The notes under the pieces are model-generated. The model ran no database searches, was not told the DNA's origin, and was given only the letters and a program-made list of their open reading frames with translations. Below are positions 38,060 through 48,364 of a stretch of DNA of 64,000 bases, piece by piece. The first letter of the stretch is position 1, and each line of letters begins with the position of its first letter. Source of the DNA: an uncultured Acidobacteriota bacterium. Lineage in GTDB: Bacteria; Acidobacteriota; Terriglobia; Terriglobales; Acidobacteriaceae. Location of the stretch: positions 1 through 64,000 of the forward strand of contig CAINND010000009.1 of NCBI GenBank assembly GCA_903851035.1. Reading direction: 5' to 3'. Position numbers and translations under genes: made by a program.

Positions 38060-39592
38060 ATGCGATTTGCGCGTAGCTGCGGAGTGCTGCTTCATCCCAC
38101 CTCGTTGCCCGGCCCTTACGGCTGCGGCGACCTGGGGCCGGAGGCCTTCGCATTTCTCGACTTTCTCAGCGCGGCTGGCCAGAAGATATGGCAGGTGCTG
38201 CCGCTGAATCCCACCGGCTACGGCGACTCGCCCTATCAGTGCTTCTCGGCCTTTGCCGGCAACCCGCTACTCATCAGCCTGGATCGCCTGGTCGAGCAGG
38301 GTCTGCTCAGCCAATCTGACCTTGCCGACCTGCCCGCGTTCCCGGCGCGCACAGTGGATTACGGCCCGGTGATTGCCTGGCGCATGGGCAAACTGCGGCT
38401 GGCCGCGCAGCGCTTTTTCGCCGCCCTTGCAGCCGCGCCCGCTGGTCCGCGTCAGGTTGAGTACGACACCTTCCGCACGCAGCACGCCGCGTGGCTTGAC
38501 GACTTTGCGCTCTTCATGGCCGCCAAAGATGCGCACGGCGGCGTGGCCTGGAATCGCTGGGAGCCCGACTTGGCCGCTCGCGAGCCGAAGGCCCTGGAGC
38601 GCTGGCGCAAGCATCTTGCCAAGGGCATTGCCGAGCACACCTTCTGGCAGTTCGAATTCTTCCGCCAGTGGAGCACCCTGCGCGCGGAGTGTACCCGCCG
38701 CGGCATTCGCGTAATGGGCGACGTGCCCATCTACGTGGCGCACGATAGCGCCGACGTGTGGACGGCGCGCGAGTACTTTTGGCTGGACGAGGCCGGCAAC
38801 CCGACGCGCGTCAGCGGCGTGCCGCCGGATTACTTCAGCGCCACCGGACAGCTCTGGGGCAATCCCACCTATCGCTGGCCAAAGCTGCAGCAGGATGGTT
38901 TCCGCTGGTGGATTGCCCGCATGCGGGGCGTGCTGGCCATGTATGACATGGTGAGGGTCGATCACTTCCGCGGCTTTGAGGCCTACTACGAAATTTCCGC
39001 CAGCGAGAAGACAGCGGCCAACGGCGTCTGGATCAAGGCTCCCGGCGTGGAGCTGTTTGACACGCTGGTGCGCGAGTTGGGCGAGCTGCCCATCGTCGCC
39101 GAAAACCTCGGCAACATCACGCCGGAGGTCGAGGCCATCCGCACCCGCTTCGGACTGCCCGGCATGGCCATCCTGCAATTCGCCTTCGGCACCGATCCGC
39201 AGGCGCCATCGTTCCGCCCGCACAACTACGAGCGCCACCTGGTGGCCTACACCGGCGGACACGACAACGACACGGCCATCGGCTGGTGGACCAGTGGCAT
39301 TGGCGACAGCACACGCAGCGAGAAGGAGTTGCGCGAGGAGTATGAGCTGGCCAGCGGCTATCTTGGCCTGCATGGCGAGCCGCTGAACTGGGCGATGATC
39401 CGCACCCTGCTGGCTAGCGTGGCCGATACGACGCTCATCCCCATGCAGGATGTGCTGGGGCTGGGCGGCGAGGCGCGCATGAACCTGCCGGGACGCATGG
39501 GCGGCAATTGGCGCTGGCGCTACCAGCAAGAGCAACTGCAGCCGGAGATGATCGAACGCCTGGCTGCGCTGGTGCGGCTGTATCAGCGGTGA
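38060..39592 (+). CDS. malQ: 4-alpha-glucanotransferase (amylomaltase)
   Basis: GVLLHPTSLPGPYGCGDLGPEAFAFLDFL...QVLPLNPTGYGDSPYQCFSAFAGNPLLISL. Confidence 0.96.
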   Translation: MRFARSCGVLLHPTSLPGPYGCGDLGPEAFAFLDFLSAAGQKIWQVLPLNPTGYGDSPYQCFSAFAGNPLLISLDRLVEQGLLSQSDLADLPAFPARTVDYGPVIAWRMGKLRLAAQRFFAALAAAPAGPRQVEYDTFRTQHAAWLDDFALFMAAKDAHGGVAWNRWEPDLAAREPKALERWRKHLAKGIAEHTFWQFEFFRQWSTLRAECTRRGIRVMGDVPIYVAHDSADVWTAREYFWLDEAGNPTRVSGVPPDYFSATGQLWGNPTYRWPKLQQDGFRWWIARMRGVLAMYDMVRVDHFRGFEAYYEISASEKTAANGVWIKAPGVELFDTLVRELGELPIVAENLGNITPEVEAIRTRFGLPGMAILQFAFGTDPQAPSFRPHNYERHLVAYTGGHDNDTAIGWWTSGIGDSTRSEKELREEYELASGYLGLHGEPLNWAMIRTLLASVADTTLIPMQDVLGLGGEARMNLPGRMGGNWRWRYQQEQLQPEMIERLAALVRLYQR

Positions 39593-39656
39593 GCAGGATT
39601 TGATTTCCACGCGGAGCCGGGCCGTTGCGCTCCTCCGCCAAGGCAGGGAACGACTG

Positions 39657-40982
39657 ATGAACCGACCGCGCCGCAACGTCTGGCAGATCTTCAACATGAG
39701 CTTCGGCTTCTTCGGCATCCAGATTGGCTGGAATCTGCAGATGGCCAACATGAGCGCCATCTACGAGTACCTGGGCGCCAAGGCCGATCAGATTCCCATC
39801 CTCTGGCTGGCCGCGCCGCTCACCGGACTGCTGGTGCAGCCGCTTATCGGCCATGCCAGCGACCACACCTGGGGACGCCTGGGACGCCGCCGTCCGTACT
39901 TTTTGGCCGGAGCCATCCTCAGCTCGATCGCGCTCATCCTGATGCCGCAATCCGGTGCCCTGTGGATGGCCGCCGGGCTGCTGTGGGTGCTCGACGCTTC
40001 CATCAACATCAGCATGGAGCCCTTCCGCGCATTCGTCGCCGACATGCTGCCGGACGAGCAGCGCACCAGCGGCTTCGCCATGCAGAGCCTGCTCATCGGC
40101 CTGGGCGCGGTGCTGGCCAACCTGCTGCCCTGGCTGCTGACAAACTACTTTCACCTGCGCACGGAGTCCACCGGCGCGCACGCCATTCCGCTCACCGTGC
40201 GCCTGTCTTTCTACATCGGCGCCGCAGCGTTTCTCTCGGCCGTGCTGTGGACGATCTTCACCACCCCGGAGTATCCGCCCGAGGATATGGAGGCCTTCCG
40301 CCGCCAGAAGGCCGAGGCCGCCCGCACCGGGTACTTTGAGCGCATCGCCAACTCGCTGGCGGAGATCACCACGGCCATGCGGCAGATGCCGCCCGTGATG
40401 CGGGATCTCGCGCTGGTGCAGTTGCCCACGTGGCTGGGTCTGTTCTGCATGTGGCTGTATTTTCCCGTGGCGGTGGCGCACAACGTCTTTGGCGCCGTGG
40501 ATCAAAGCTCACCACAATTCACCCGCGGCGTGGAGTGGGCCGGGCTGTGCTTTGGCATGTACTCCGCCGTCTGCTTTGCTTTTTCTTTTGCGCTGCCCAC
40601 GCTGGCGCGCGTGCTGGGCCGACGCAACACGCACAGCCTTTGCCTTGCGGTGGGCGCCGCCGGATTGATCTCCGTGGCTTTCATCCACCAGCCCGCGATG
40701 CTCTTTCTCTCCATGACGGGCGTGGGCGTGGCCTGGGCCAGCATTTTGTCCATGCCATATGCGGTGCTTTCCGCCAGCCTGCCGCAGGAGCGCACCGGCG
40801 TGTACATGGGCATCTTCAACTTCTTCATCGTGCTGCCGGAGATCGTCGCCTCGCTGTGCTTTGGTCCGGTGATGAGCCATCTGATGCACAACAACCGCAT
40901 GGCAGCGGTCGTCGCCGGAGGCTTCTTCCTGCTGCTGGCCGCAGCCATGATGCAGCGCGTGCGCAGCCAGGCGAAGGCTTAG
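39657..40982 (+). CDS. MFS transporter (GPH/SLC45-like sugar transporter)
   Basis: FFGIQIGWNLQMANMSAIYEYLGAKADQIPILWLAAPLTGLLVQPLIGHASDHTWGRLGRRRPYFLAGA. Confidence 0.9.
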   Translation: MNRPRRNVWQIFNMSFGFFGIQIGWNLQMANMSAIYEYLGAKADQIPILWLAAPLTGLLVQPLIGHASDHTWGRLGRRRPYFLAGAILSSIALILMPQSGALWMAAGLLWVLDASINISMEPFRAFVADMLPDEQRTSGFAMQSLLIGLGAVLANLLPWLLTNYFHLRTESTGAHAIPLTVRLSFYIGAAAFLSAVLWTIFTTPEYPPEDMEAFRRQKAEAARTGYFERIANSLAEITTAMRQMPPVMRDLALVQLPTWLGLFCMWLYFPVAVAHNVFGAVDQSSPQFTRGVEWAGLCFGMYSAVCFAFSFALPTLARVLGRRNTHSLCLAVGAAGLISVAFIHQPAMLFLSMTGVGVAWASILSMPYAVLSASLPQERTGVYMGIFNFFIVLPEIVASLCFGPVMSHLMHNNRMAAVVAGGFFLLLAAAMMQRVRSQAKA

Positions 40983-41009
40983 GTTTTTCTGCTTGAATGT
41001 ATGACTGAG

Positions 41010-41036
41010 ACGGGGCGCCGCGAGCGCCCTGTTTTA
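41010..41036 (+). terminator. Intrinsic terminator
   Basis: ggggcgccgcgagcgccctgtttta. Confidence 0.5.
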
Positions 41037-42320
41037 CTGGTCGGGATGCAGCGCGATGAGTGTGGTTTCCACCGGGACGCCGCGCGATATCTTGACGCGC
41101 AGCAGGGCCTCAAAGGGCTTCAGCTCTTCCACTTTCTTCGCGTTGAGCTTACCCAACAACTCCTCCAGCGTCTCCTTGTGGCATAGGAACTCCACCGCGC
41201 CCTGGGTGCCAAAGGTAGTGGTGCCGGCGATAATCAACACTAGTCTTGAGCTTTCCATCCCGCGCTTGTAGCCAATCACCGCATAGTCCTCCGCCAGGGC
41301 TTGGTCGGCGGGGCTGGCCAGCGACTGCAAGGGCTCACCCTGTTGCGGATTGATGGTGGCAATGGCCAGGTCGCCCTTGCGCGGGCCAACCGCCACGCGC
41401 TGAAAGACGAAGTGGCTGGTGCTGGGAATATCGCGCAGCGTCAGATTCTCCGCCGGCGAGCCCAGGAAGATCAGGTTGTTCTGCTTCAGGTCGTCGAGTG
41501 AAAACAGGCTTCCGCGTTTGACCCGTAGCGTGGCGTGCAGGCGGGAGAAGACCTCGTCCAGCTCATGTACGGCCAACACCTCGCCCACGCCCGTGTAGTG
41601 ATCAAAGACCTTGCCGGAGGCGGCATCCGTCGGCGTGGACGCGCTCGAGTAGCGCAGGCCGGTCTCCGGACGGCCAACAAAGGTCGCATTGCTGAATACC
41701 ACCCAGGGCTCATTGGCCGGCGCCAGAAAAGATCCCCAGAAGAGCTGGATGGATGGTGGAACCTTGTCTGCGGCCGCAGCGGGTTGCGCAGTGGGCGCCG
41801 ATCCTCTCCACAGCAACATGCCCAGGGTGGCAAGGGCCAGTGCCAGCAGCACGCTGAGCACAGGCACGGCATAGCGGGCCAGCCGGAGCCCGGCATCTAC
41901 ATTGGCCCCCTGTGGCGTGCGTTCGTGGTTGTGACCGTTGCCGTTGCCTTCCCCGGCAGCCTCCGCCTTGGCGCGGCGGGGATTCTCATGGAAGTGCAGG
42001 GTGTAGTTGCCCTTAGGCAGCTCTACCACGATGCGGTCTTCCGTGCCATCGCCTGCGTAGTAGGAGGCGAGCTTAGTGCGCAGGCGCCCGGCCTGCACGC
42101 GAATCACCGAGTCGAGCTGGGGGTCGAAGTCCTCCGAGCGGTGAAAGACCTCGGTGGCAATCTGGTACTCCTTGATGGTGGCGCCGGGGTGTTCCAGGGA
42201 CTGCTCGGCCAGGTAACGCAGCAGCTTACACAACGACTCGGAGTTGTGAAGTACCTCACTCCTCGCCAAGCGCTCGACCTGTTCCAGTACTGCCTCTCGA
42301 CTGAGCACGACAGGTATCAT
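41034..42320 (-). CDS. Membrane-anchored one-component regulator: N-terminal winged-helix domain, central TM helix, extracytoplasmic C-terminal domain
   Basis: IKEYQIATEVFHRSEDFDPQLDSVIRVQAGRLRTKLASYY...IVVELPKGNYTLHF; TM AVPVLSVLLALALATLGMLLW. ATG 42320 or 42347. Confidence 0.75.
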   Translation of the reverse strand: MIPVVLSREAVLEQVERLARSEVLHNSESLCKLLRYLAEQSLEHPGATIKEYQIATEVFHRSEDFDPQLDSVIRVQAGRLRTKLASYYAGDGTEDRIVVELPKGNYTLHFHENPRRAKAEAAGEGNGNGHNHERTPQGANVDAGLRLARYAVPVLSVLLALALATLGMLLWRGSAPTAQPAAAADKVPPSIQLFWGSFLAPANEPWVVFSNATFVGRPETGLRYSSASTPTDAASGKVFDHYTGVGEVLAVHELDEVFSRLHATLRVKRGSLFSLDDLKQNNLIFLGSPAENLTLRDIPSTSHFVFQRVAVGPRKGDLAIATINPQQGEPLQSLASPADQALAEDYAVIGYKRGMESSRLVLIIAGTTTFGTQGAVEFLCHKETLEELLGKLNAKKVEELKPFEALLRVKISRGVPVETTLIALHPDQ

Positions 42321-42707
42321 GTCACGGATGTAACGAAGATGAAACATTTTTTGCAAAGCATTGATAAAAAAGAGCTCTGCCAGGTTACTGTGACAAACCC
42401 GCCGAAACTTGTTTCTTTCCCTCCGCGGGATAAGACTCCGCAGTGGTTTTGTCATATCCAGTAGTGTTTTTTGTCCTCCGGACACGGTGTCCCATGCAGG
42501 CGCCAAACGGATGGCAAGCCCAGCCAGGGGGATTCGAAAGGTCTTTCTGGAAGGGAGTCAAAAGGTTCTTTGTTCAGGGTCGAGGTGCTTCCCGAAGCTG
42601 GAACGATGTTAGGACGGTAAAAGGATAAGACTATTCAAGTTCCGGTACACATTCTCCTCGATCGCTTTCTGTAACACTCGTTTTTGGACTTGATTCATGG
42701 AGGAACT

Positions 42708-45700
42708 ATGAAGCAGTTCGCCAAAATTTGTTTGCTGGTAGCGCTCGTGCTGCTGGTAACCGGCATTGCCGCCCTGGCGCAATCGGATTCGGCCCGCGTG
42801 GTCGGCACCGTGAGCGATCCTTCGGGCGCCGCAATTCCGGGCGCAACCGTCACCGTCACCAACCTGGGCACCAACCAGAAGATCACCACCCAGAGCCAGG
42901 CAGACGGCAATTTCGTTGTCACAGCTCTTAAGCCGGGCAATTACCGGGTCGAGGCCAAGAAGGAAGCCTTCAAGAGCGAAACCGCCAAGATCAGCCTGGA
43001 CATCGCCCAGGTGCAGCGCATCAACTTCAAGCTGCCGCTCGGCGCCGCCACGGAAACCATCAACGTGACCGATGAAGTGCCGATCGTGGAAACCTCCACC
43101 TCAACCCTCGGCGAAGTCATCCAGCCCCGGCAGATCTTGGATCTGGCGATCAACGGCAATAACTTCATCTCGCTGGCCACGCTGACACCGGGCGTGACCC
43201 GCGGCGCACCTGGCGATGAGGCCTCTGGCAGCTCCAGTCAGTCCGAGACCTGGCGTCACAATGAGAGCGGCGGCGGCGCGCTAAGCGTCAATGGCCTCCG
43301 CCCGCAAGCTACGTCCAATGTCATGGACGGCGTCAGTAACCAGGAGTACTTCGTCAACACCGTCGTCATCTTTCCAGTGACGGAATCCATCTCCGAATTC
43401 AAGGTGACCACCAGCACGGCGCCAGCCATGTATGGAGCGCCCTCGGTGATCGATGTCAGCACCATCAGTGGTGCCAACCAGGTTCATTTCCTGGGCGACT
43501 GGTTCCGTCGCGGCGGTGGCAACGCCAAGCCCTGGGGCAACCCTGACCCCGGCCCCTTTGCCCGCAACCAGTTCGGCGGCATCCTGAGCGGCCCGATCTG
43601 GAAGAACAAAGTCTTCGGCGCGTTGGACTACTACGGCTGGCGCCAGAAGAGCCCGCATCCGGATGGTCCGACCCACGTTCCCACCGCGCTGATGCGTGAT
43701 GGTAACTTCACCGAGTTGCTGACTGGCGGTTCCACGATCGCCACCTCGCTGCCGTACTCCGGCCTGCCCGGCTGCGCGGCCGCCATGGCCACAAACCCGA
43801 CAGCCTTCAATGCCGGCATGGGCTACATCTTCAACCCGGCCAACTGCCTGCCCTTCGGTTGGGATGCCGTGAACCACGTCCCCGGCAGCCAGATCAACAT
43901 CATCCCCACGGCCGGCCAGAACTCGGTCGGCATCAACTACCTGAAGGCCTTCCCGAATCCCAACATCGCTGGTGCCAACCCGGCGCTGTTGAACAACAAC
44001 TTCCTGCCCAACCGGGAAGACATTAAGACGCTGGATCAGTACGAAGCCCGTTTGGACTTTGTGGCGACGAAGAAGGACACCTTCTTTGCCCGCTACACTG
44101 CCGAGCAGGACCTGCTGCAAACCACTGACCGACTCCGCGATAGCGGCCACGATCTGCCCTCGGGCTTCGGCTCCGGCATGAACCCGCAGCATCCGCGTCA
44201 TTTGGCCGTGGGCTATACCCACATCCTGAACAACAACATGGTTAACGAGTTCCGTTACGGATACAACCGTCCGTACTACGGCTATCAGCAGCCCGGCTTC
44301 GGTGTCCCCGAGGCGGCCAATCTCGGCATCCCCAACGCCAACACCAGCCCGCTGCTGGGCGGCATGGCGCTGATCGGCGGCTGGAAGGGTGAACTCGAGT
44401 ACGTCGGCGATTACGGTCCGTACGTGGTTACTCAGAAGTACAACCAGTTTGCCGATACACTGAACTGGACGCGCAAGAATCACACCATGAAGTTCGGCGC
44501 CAGCCTCATCAAGAAGAACAGCGACTTCACCCAGGCCAACGTGGCCAAGGGCTACTTCTGGATTGACGACAACAACCTGCCGCAGTACTCCGGCTTCCCC
44601 GGCCAGTACGCCGGCTTCGGCACCTTTACCGGCAACGAAATCTCCGAGCTTGTGGGCGGCTTCATGGCGGCCTATCAGATCGGCGTTTTCAATGGCTATT
44701 ACAACACCAAGAACTGGGAAGCCAGCGGCTTTGCCCAGGATGACTGGCGCGTCAACCGCAAGCTGACCATCAACTACGGCATCCGTTACGACGTCTTCAC
44801 ATGGCCGTACGAAGCCAACAACAAGCAGTCGAATTTTGACCCCCTCAGCGGCACCTTGATTGTGGCCGGCACGCCCGGTTACAGCCGTTCGCTGGTCAGC
44901 ACCCCGTTGATGAACTTCTCTCCGCGCTTGGGCTTTGCCTATGACGTGAAGGGCGACGGCAAGATGGTGGTACGCGGCGGCTACGGCGTCTACTACTGGC
45001 AGGAACGTGGTGGCGTGGGCACGCAGCTCTCCAACAACCCGGATTTCAACGGCAGCCAGACCTACTATGCCTGCCCGAATTATCCGAATTGCAGTACCGG
45101 CTATCGCGCAACGCTGAGCGGCATGGCGCCTTACGGTTCCAATAACCCGAACAGCTCGGTGGCAAACGGCGCTCTGCCGGTGGGCCAGATTACCTTCGAT
45201 CCGACGCAGTTGGCCGGTGCCAACGTGATTTACTACCGGCCCAACTCGCCGAATTCCAACGTGCAGCAGTGGAATGTGCAGGTTGAGCACGCACTGGGCA
45301 AGAACACTTCGTTCAGCCTTGCCTACGTCGGCGCTCTGATGTCGCACCTCGCCACCAGCTTCAACGCCAATGGCGCCCAGATCTACTCGGGCTCGCATTG
45401 GTTCAACAACGTTGGCGCCATCAACGAGTACGCCATGGTGGGCGGCGGCAAGTACAACGGCCTGCAGGCTAATTTGAAGAGCAAGATGCATCACGGCCTG
45501 CAGTACAACGTTTCCTACACCTGGTCGCATACGTTGGATAACGTCAGCGGTGCGCTCAGCAACGGCGCCAACCCGATCTGGATTGGCTCCGGTGGTGATC
45601 CCGTCCTGAAGTACAGCTACGGCAACAGCAACACGGACCAGCGTCAGGTGCTGGGTGGATCCATGATGTACGAGCTGCCCTTCGGCAAGGGCCGCCAGTA

Positions 45701-46154
45701 CCTCAACAACATCCCCAAGGCCCTTGATTACGTCGTTGGCGGTTGGCAGTGGAACAACATTGTCACACTGGCCCGCGGCACACCGTGGAATATCACCCTG
45801 AACGGCTTGCAGCCGGATTACAACGGCGGTTGCAGCCTGGGACGCAAGGGCGATTACTGGATCACCTGCCCGGCAGGCACATTCACCGCGGCGCCTGCCC
45901 TCACACCCGGCAACCTGGCCCGCAACTACTTCTATGGGCCGCCGACCCGCATGTGGGACACCTCCATCTTCAAGTCCTTCATGGTGTACAAGGTCAAGAC
46001 GGAGATCCGGGCCAACCTGTTTAACGTACTCAACACTCCGCAGTTCGCTACGCCGAATGGCGAAGTGAGCAGCGGGTCGAGCTTCGGTCAGTTGAATACT
46101 CCGCTCAGTGAGAAGCAGCGTGAACTGGAGCTGATGCTTCGCATATCGTTCTAA
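42708..46154 (+). CDS. TonB-dependent receptor, Oar/carboxypeptidase-regulatory-like, predicted maltodextrin importer
   Basis: Signal peptide; GTVSDPSGAAIPGATVTVTNLGTNQKITTQSQADGNFVVTALKPGNYRVEA; VPIVETSTSTLGEVI; barrel ending LELMLRISF. Confidence 0.92.
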   Translation: MKQFAKICLLVALVLLVTGIAALAQSDSARVVGTVSDPSGAAIPGATVTVTNLGTNQKITTQSQADGNFVVTALKPGNYRVEAKKEAFKSETAKISLDIAQVQRINFKLPLGAATETINVTDEVPIVETSTSTLGEVIQPRQILDLAINGNNFISLATLTPGVTRGAPGDEASGSSSQSETWRHNESGGGALSVNGLRPQATSNVMDGVSNQEYFVNTVVIFPVTESISEFKVTTSTAPAMYGAPSVIDVSTISGANQVHFLGDWFRRGGGNAKPWGNPDPGPFARNQFGGILSGPIWKNKVFGALDYYGWRQKSPHPDGPTHVPTALMRDGNFTELLTGGSTIATSLPYSGLPGCAAAMATNPTAFNAGMGYIFNPANCLPFGWDAVNHVPGSQINIIPTAGQNSVGINYLKAFPNPNIAGANPALLNNNFLPNREDIKTLDQYEARLDFVATKKDTFFARYTAEQDLLQTTDRLRDSGHDLPSGFGSGMNPQHPRHLAVGYTHILNNNMVNEFRYGYNRPYYGYQQPGFGVPEAANLGIPNANTSPLLGGMALIGGWKGELEYVGDYGPYVVTQKYNQFADTLNWTRKNHTMKFGASLIKKNSDFTQANVAKGYFWIDDNNLPQYSGFPGQYAGFGTFTGNEISELVGGFMAAYQIGVFNGYYNTKNWEASGFAQDDWRVNRKLTINYGIRYDVFTWPYEANNKQSNFDPLSGTLIVAGTPGYSRSLVSTPLMNFSPRLGFAYDVKGDGKMVVRGGYGVYYWQERGGVGTQLSNNPDFNGSQTYYACPNYPNCSTGYRATLSGMAPYGSNNPNSSVANGALPVGQITFDPTQLAGANVIYYRPNSPNSNVQQWNVQVEHALGKNTSFSLAYVGALMSHLATSFNANGAQIYSGSHWFNNVGAINEYAMVGGGKYNGLQANLKSKMHHGLQYNVSYTWSHTLDNVSGALSNGANPIWIGSGGDPVLKYSYGNSNTDQRQVLGGSMMYELPFGKGRQYLNNIPKALDYVVGGWQWNNIVTLARGTPWNITLNGLQPDYNGGCSLGRKGDYWITCPAGTFTAAPALTPGNLARNYFYGPPTRMWDTSIFKSFMVYKVKTEIRANLFNVLNTPQFATPNGEVSSGSSFGQLNTPLSEKQRELELMLRISF

Positions 46155-46169
46155 CCCTGAGGACAACCC

Positions 46170-46200
46170 GGGGGACAGGTTCGCCTGTCCCCCATTTTTT
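46170..46200 (+). terminator. Intrinsic terminator
   Basis: gggggacagg-ttcg-cctgtcccccatttttt. Confidence 0.92.
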
Positions 46201-46238
46201 AGCGCACTCATCACTATTCCCCGAGGCACGGCGTCACC

Positions 46239-48089
46239 ATGAAGCCCTCTCGTACCAGGCAGTACGCCATTTTTTCGCTTGTAATTCTACTGTCACTGCT
46301 CTCCGCGGCTTGGGCCCAGCCGCCGGTCATCACCAAGGTGGAGCCGCCTAACTGGTGGGTGGGGCTGCCGCATGATCCGCTGCTGCTTTTGACGGGCGAA
46401 AACCTGGGCGCGGCCCAGATCGCCACGCACTATCCCGGCATGACCGTGCAGCGCGTGCAGGCCAGCGCCGATGGCCACTACCTCTTCGCCCGCGTGCATA
46501 TCGACAAGACGGCGGCAGCCGGGCGCGCGCAGTTCAACGTGCGCTCCGCCAAAGGCGCGATCAAGGTAGACTGGCCGCTGGAAAAACGCGTCAAAGTGGC
46601 TGAGACCGGCAACGGCCTGCACACCGACGACATCCTCTACCTCATCATGCCGGACCGCTTCGCCAACGGCGACCCCACGAATGATGACCCTCCGCAGGCC
46701 ACGGTGAAGCACGACCGCACGGCCCCCAAGGGCTACCACGGCGGAGACCTGAAGGGCATTGAGCAGCATCTCGATTATTTGCAGGAGCTGGGCGTGACCG
46801 CCGTGTGGCTCACGCCCTGGTGGAAGAACTCCAGCAACGCCAGCGACTATCACGGCTATCACGTGACTGACTTTTACGCCGTGGATGAGCACTTAGGCAC
46901 CCTGGGCGAGTTGCAGCGCTTCGTCACTGCCGCCCACGCGCGCGGCATCAAGGTGGTCAGCGACTACGTTGCCAACCACATTGGCCCCGACCATCGCTGG
47001 GCCGACGATCCGCCAACGCCCACCTGGCTGCACGGCACCCGCGCCAATCATCTGGAACCGAAGTACGATTTCTGGCCGCTGGTGGACGTCCACTCCACGC
47101 CACGCGAGCGCCGTCCGGTCATCGAAGGCTGGTTTGCCGGCAAGTTGCCTGACCTGAATCCCGACGATCCGCTGCTGGAGGAGTACCTGGCGGATAACGC
47201 CATCTGGTGGATGGAGTCGGCACACTTCGACGCCTATCGCCTGGACACCTTCCCGTACTCCTCGCGCGAGTTCTGGGGACGCTGGCACCGCACACTGCGC
47301 CAGGTTTATCCCCGCGCCACCTCGGTGGGCGAGTGCTTTGACCTAAGCCCGGTGGTAACCAGCTACTTTGAAGGCGGGCGTAAGGTTCGCGGCGTGGATT
47401 CCGGCACAAACACGGTCTTCGACTTTCCGCTCTACGGCGGGCTACGTGCCGTGCTGGCGCACAATGAGCCGGTCGGCAAGCTGGTCAACATCTTCCAGCA
47501 CGACTATCTCTACCTGCATCCAGAGGGGCTGTACACCTTCTTTGGCAATCACGACCAGCCGCGGTTAATGAGCGAAAAAGGCGCGACCGTTGCCCGGTTG
47601 AAGGCGGCCTTCAGCCTGCTGCTCACGCTGCGCGGCATCCCCGGCATCTACTACGGCGATGAGATTGCCATGACCGGCGGCGACGACCCGGAGAACCGGC
47701 ACGACTTTCCCGGCGGCTGGCCCCAGGACGCGCGCAGCGCCTTCACCCAGGGTGGCCGAACGGCCACCGAGCAGGAGGTCTTTGCCCACGTGCAGCAGCT
47801 CAACCGGCTGCACCGCCAGCATCGCGCCCTGCAGGATGGCCGGATGACCACCCTCGCCTACAGCGATACATCCTTTGCCTATCTGCGCAGCCACGGTTCT
47901 GACCGCCTGCTGGTGGTATTGAATGCCGCGGAAAAGGCGCAAACCATTGATGTGAGCAAGGTTGACACGCCGCTTGCAGACATTGCTTCGGCCGCACCCA
48001 TGCTGGACGCAGGTCCCGTCACCGTGACGCCGGATAAGCTCACGGTGCAGGCGGCGCCCATGTCGGTTGCGATTTATAGCCTGAAGTAA
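46239..48089 (+). CDS. Secreted GH13 cyclomaltodextrinase/neopullulanase-like enzyme
   Basis: Signal peptide; N-terminal ITKVEPPNWWVGLPHDPLLLLTGENL; DDILYLIMPDRFANGDPTND; AYRLDTFPYS; FGNHDQPR. Confidence 0.93.
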   Translation: MKPSRTRQYAIFSLVILLSLLSAAWAQPPVITKVEPPNWWVGLPHDPLLLLTGENLGAAQIATHYPGMTVQRVQASADGHYLFARVHIDKTAAAGRAQFNVRSAKGAIKVDWPLEKRVKVAETGNGLHTDDILYLIMPDRFANGDPTNDDPPQATVKHDRTAPKGYHGGDLKGIEQHLDYLQELGVTAVWLTPWWKNSSNASDYHGYHVTDFYAVDEHLGTLGELQRFVTAAHARGIKVVSDYVANHIGPDHRWADDPPTPTWLHGTRANHLEPKYDFWPLVDVHSTPRERRPVIEGWFAGKLPDLNPDDPLLEEYLADNAIWWMESAHFDAYRLDTFPYSSREFWGRWHRTLRQVYPRATSVGECFDLSPVVTSYFEGGRKVRGVDSGTNTVFDFPLYGGLRAVLAHNEPVGKLVNIFQHDYLYLHPEGLYTFFGNHDQPRLMSEKGATVARLKAAFSLLLTLRGIPGIYYGDEIAMTGGDDPENRHDFPGGWPQDARSAFTQGGRTATEQEVFAHVQQLNRLHRQHRALQDGRMTTLAYSDTSFAYLRSHGSDRLLVVLNAAEKAQTIDVSKVDTPLADIASAAPMLDAGPVTVTPDKLTVQAAPMSVAIYSLK

Positions 48090-48116
48090 CTCTTTCCGTC
48101 CCCCGGAAAGAAAAAG

Positions 48117-48154
48117 AGGCCGGTGTGCGTAGCTCCACGCACATCGGCCTTTTC
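48117..48154 (+). terminator. Intrinsic terminator
   Basis: aggccggtgtgcgt-agctcc-acgcacatcggccttttc. Confidence 0.85.
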
Positions 48155-48364
48155 TAATTGCCAATGGTGCATCCCTGCCGGGTCGACTATCATATTGGTG
48201 CAGTATTTGTTCCACCTTTTATTGGTAATCATAAGGCCCACGGAATCATCGTGGCCGCGGCGGCAAGGCATTCATGCCAGAGATTTCTGGCTTTGGTATT
48301 TCAAACGTTACTTCATCGACGTTGGCGCCACTTACAGGCTGGCCAACTTGTATCGGGATACGTC

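Noticed and set aside
43281-46229. 982-aa minus-strand ORF opposite the second Oar-like receptor
   Set aside because: Antisense shadow ORF; the plus strand encodes a canonical receptor
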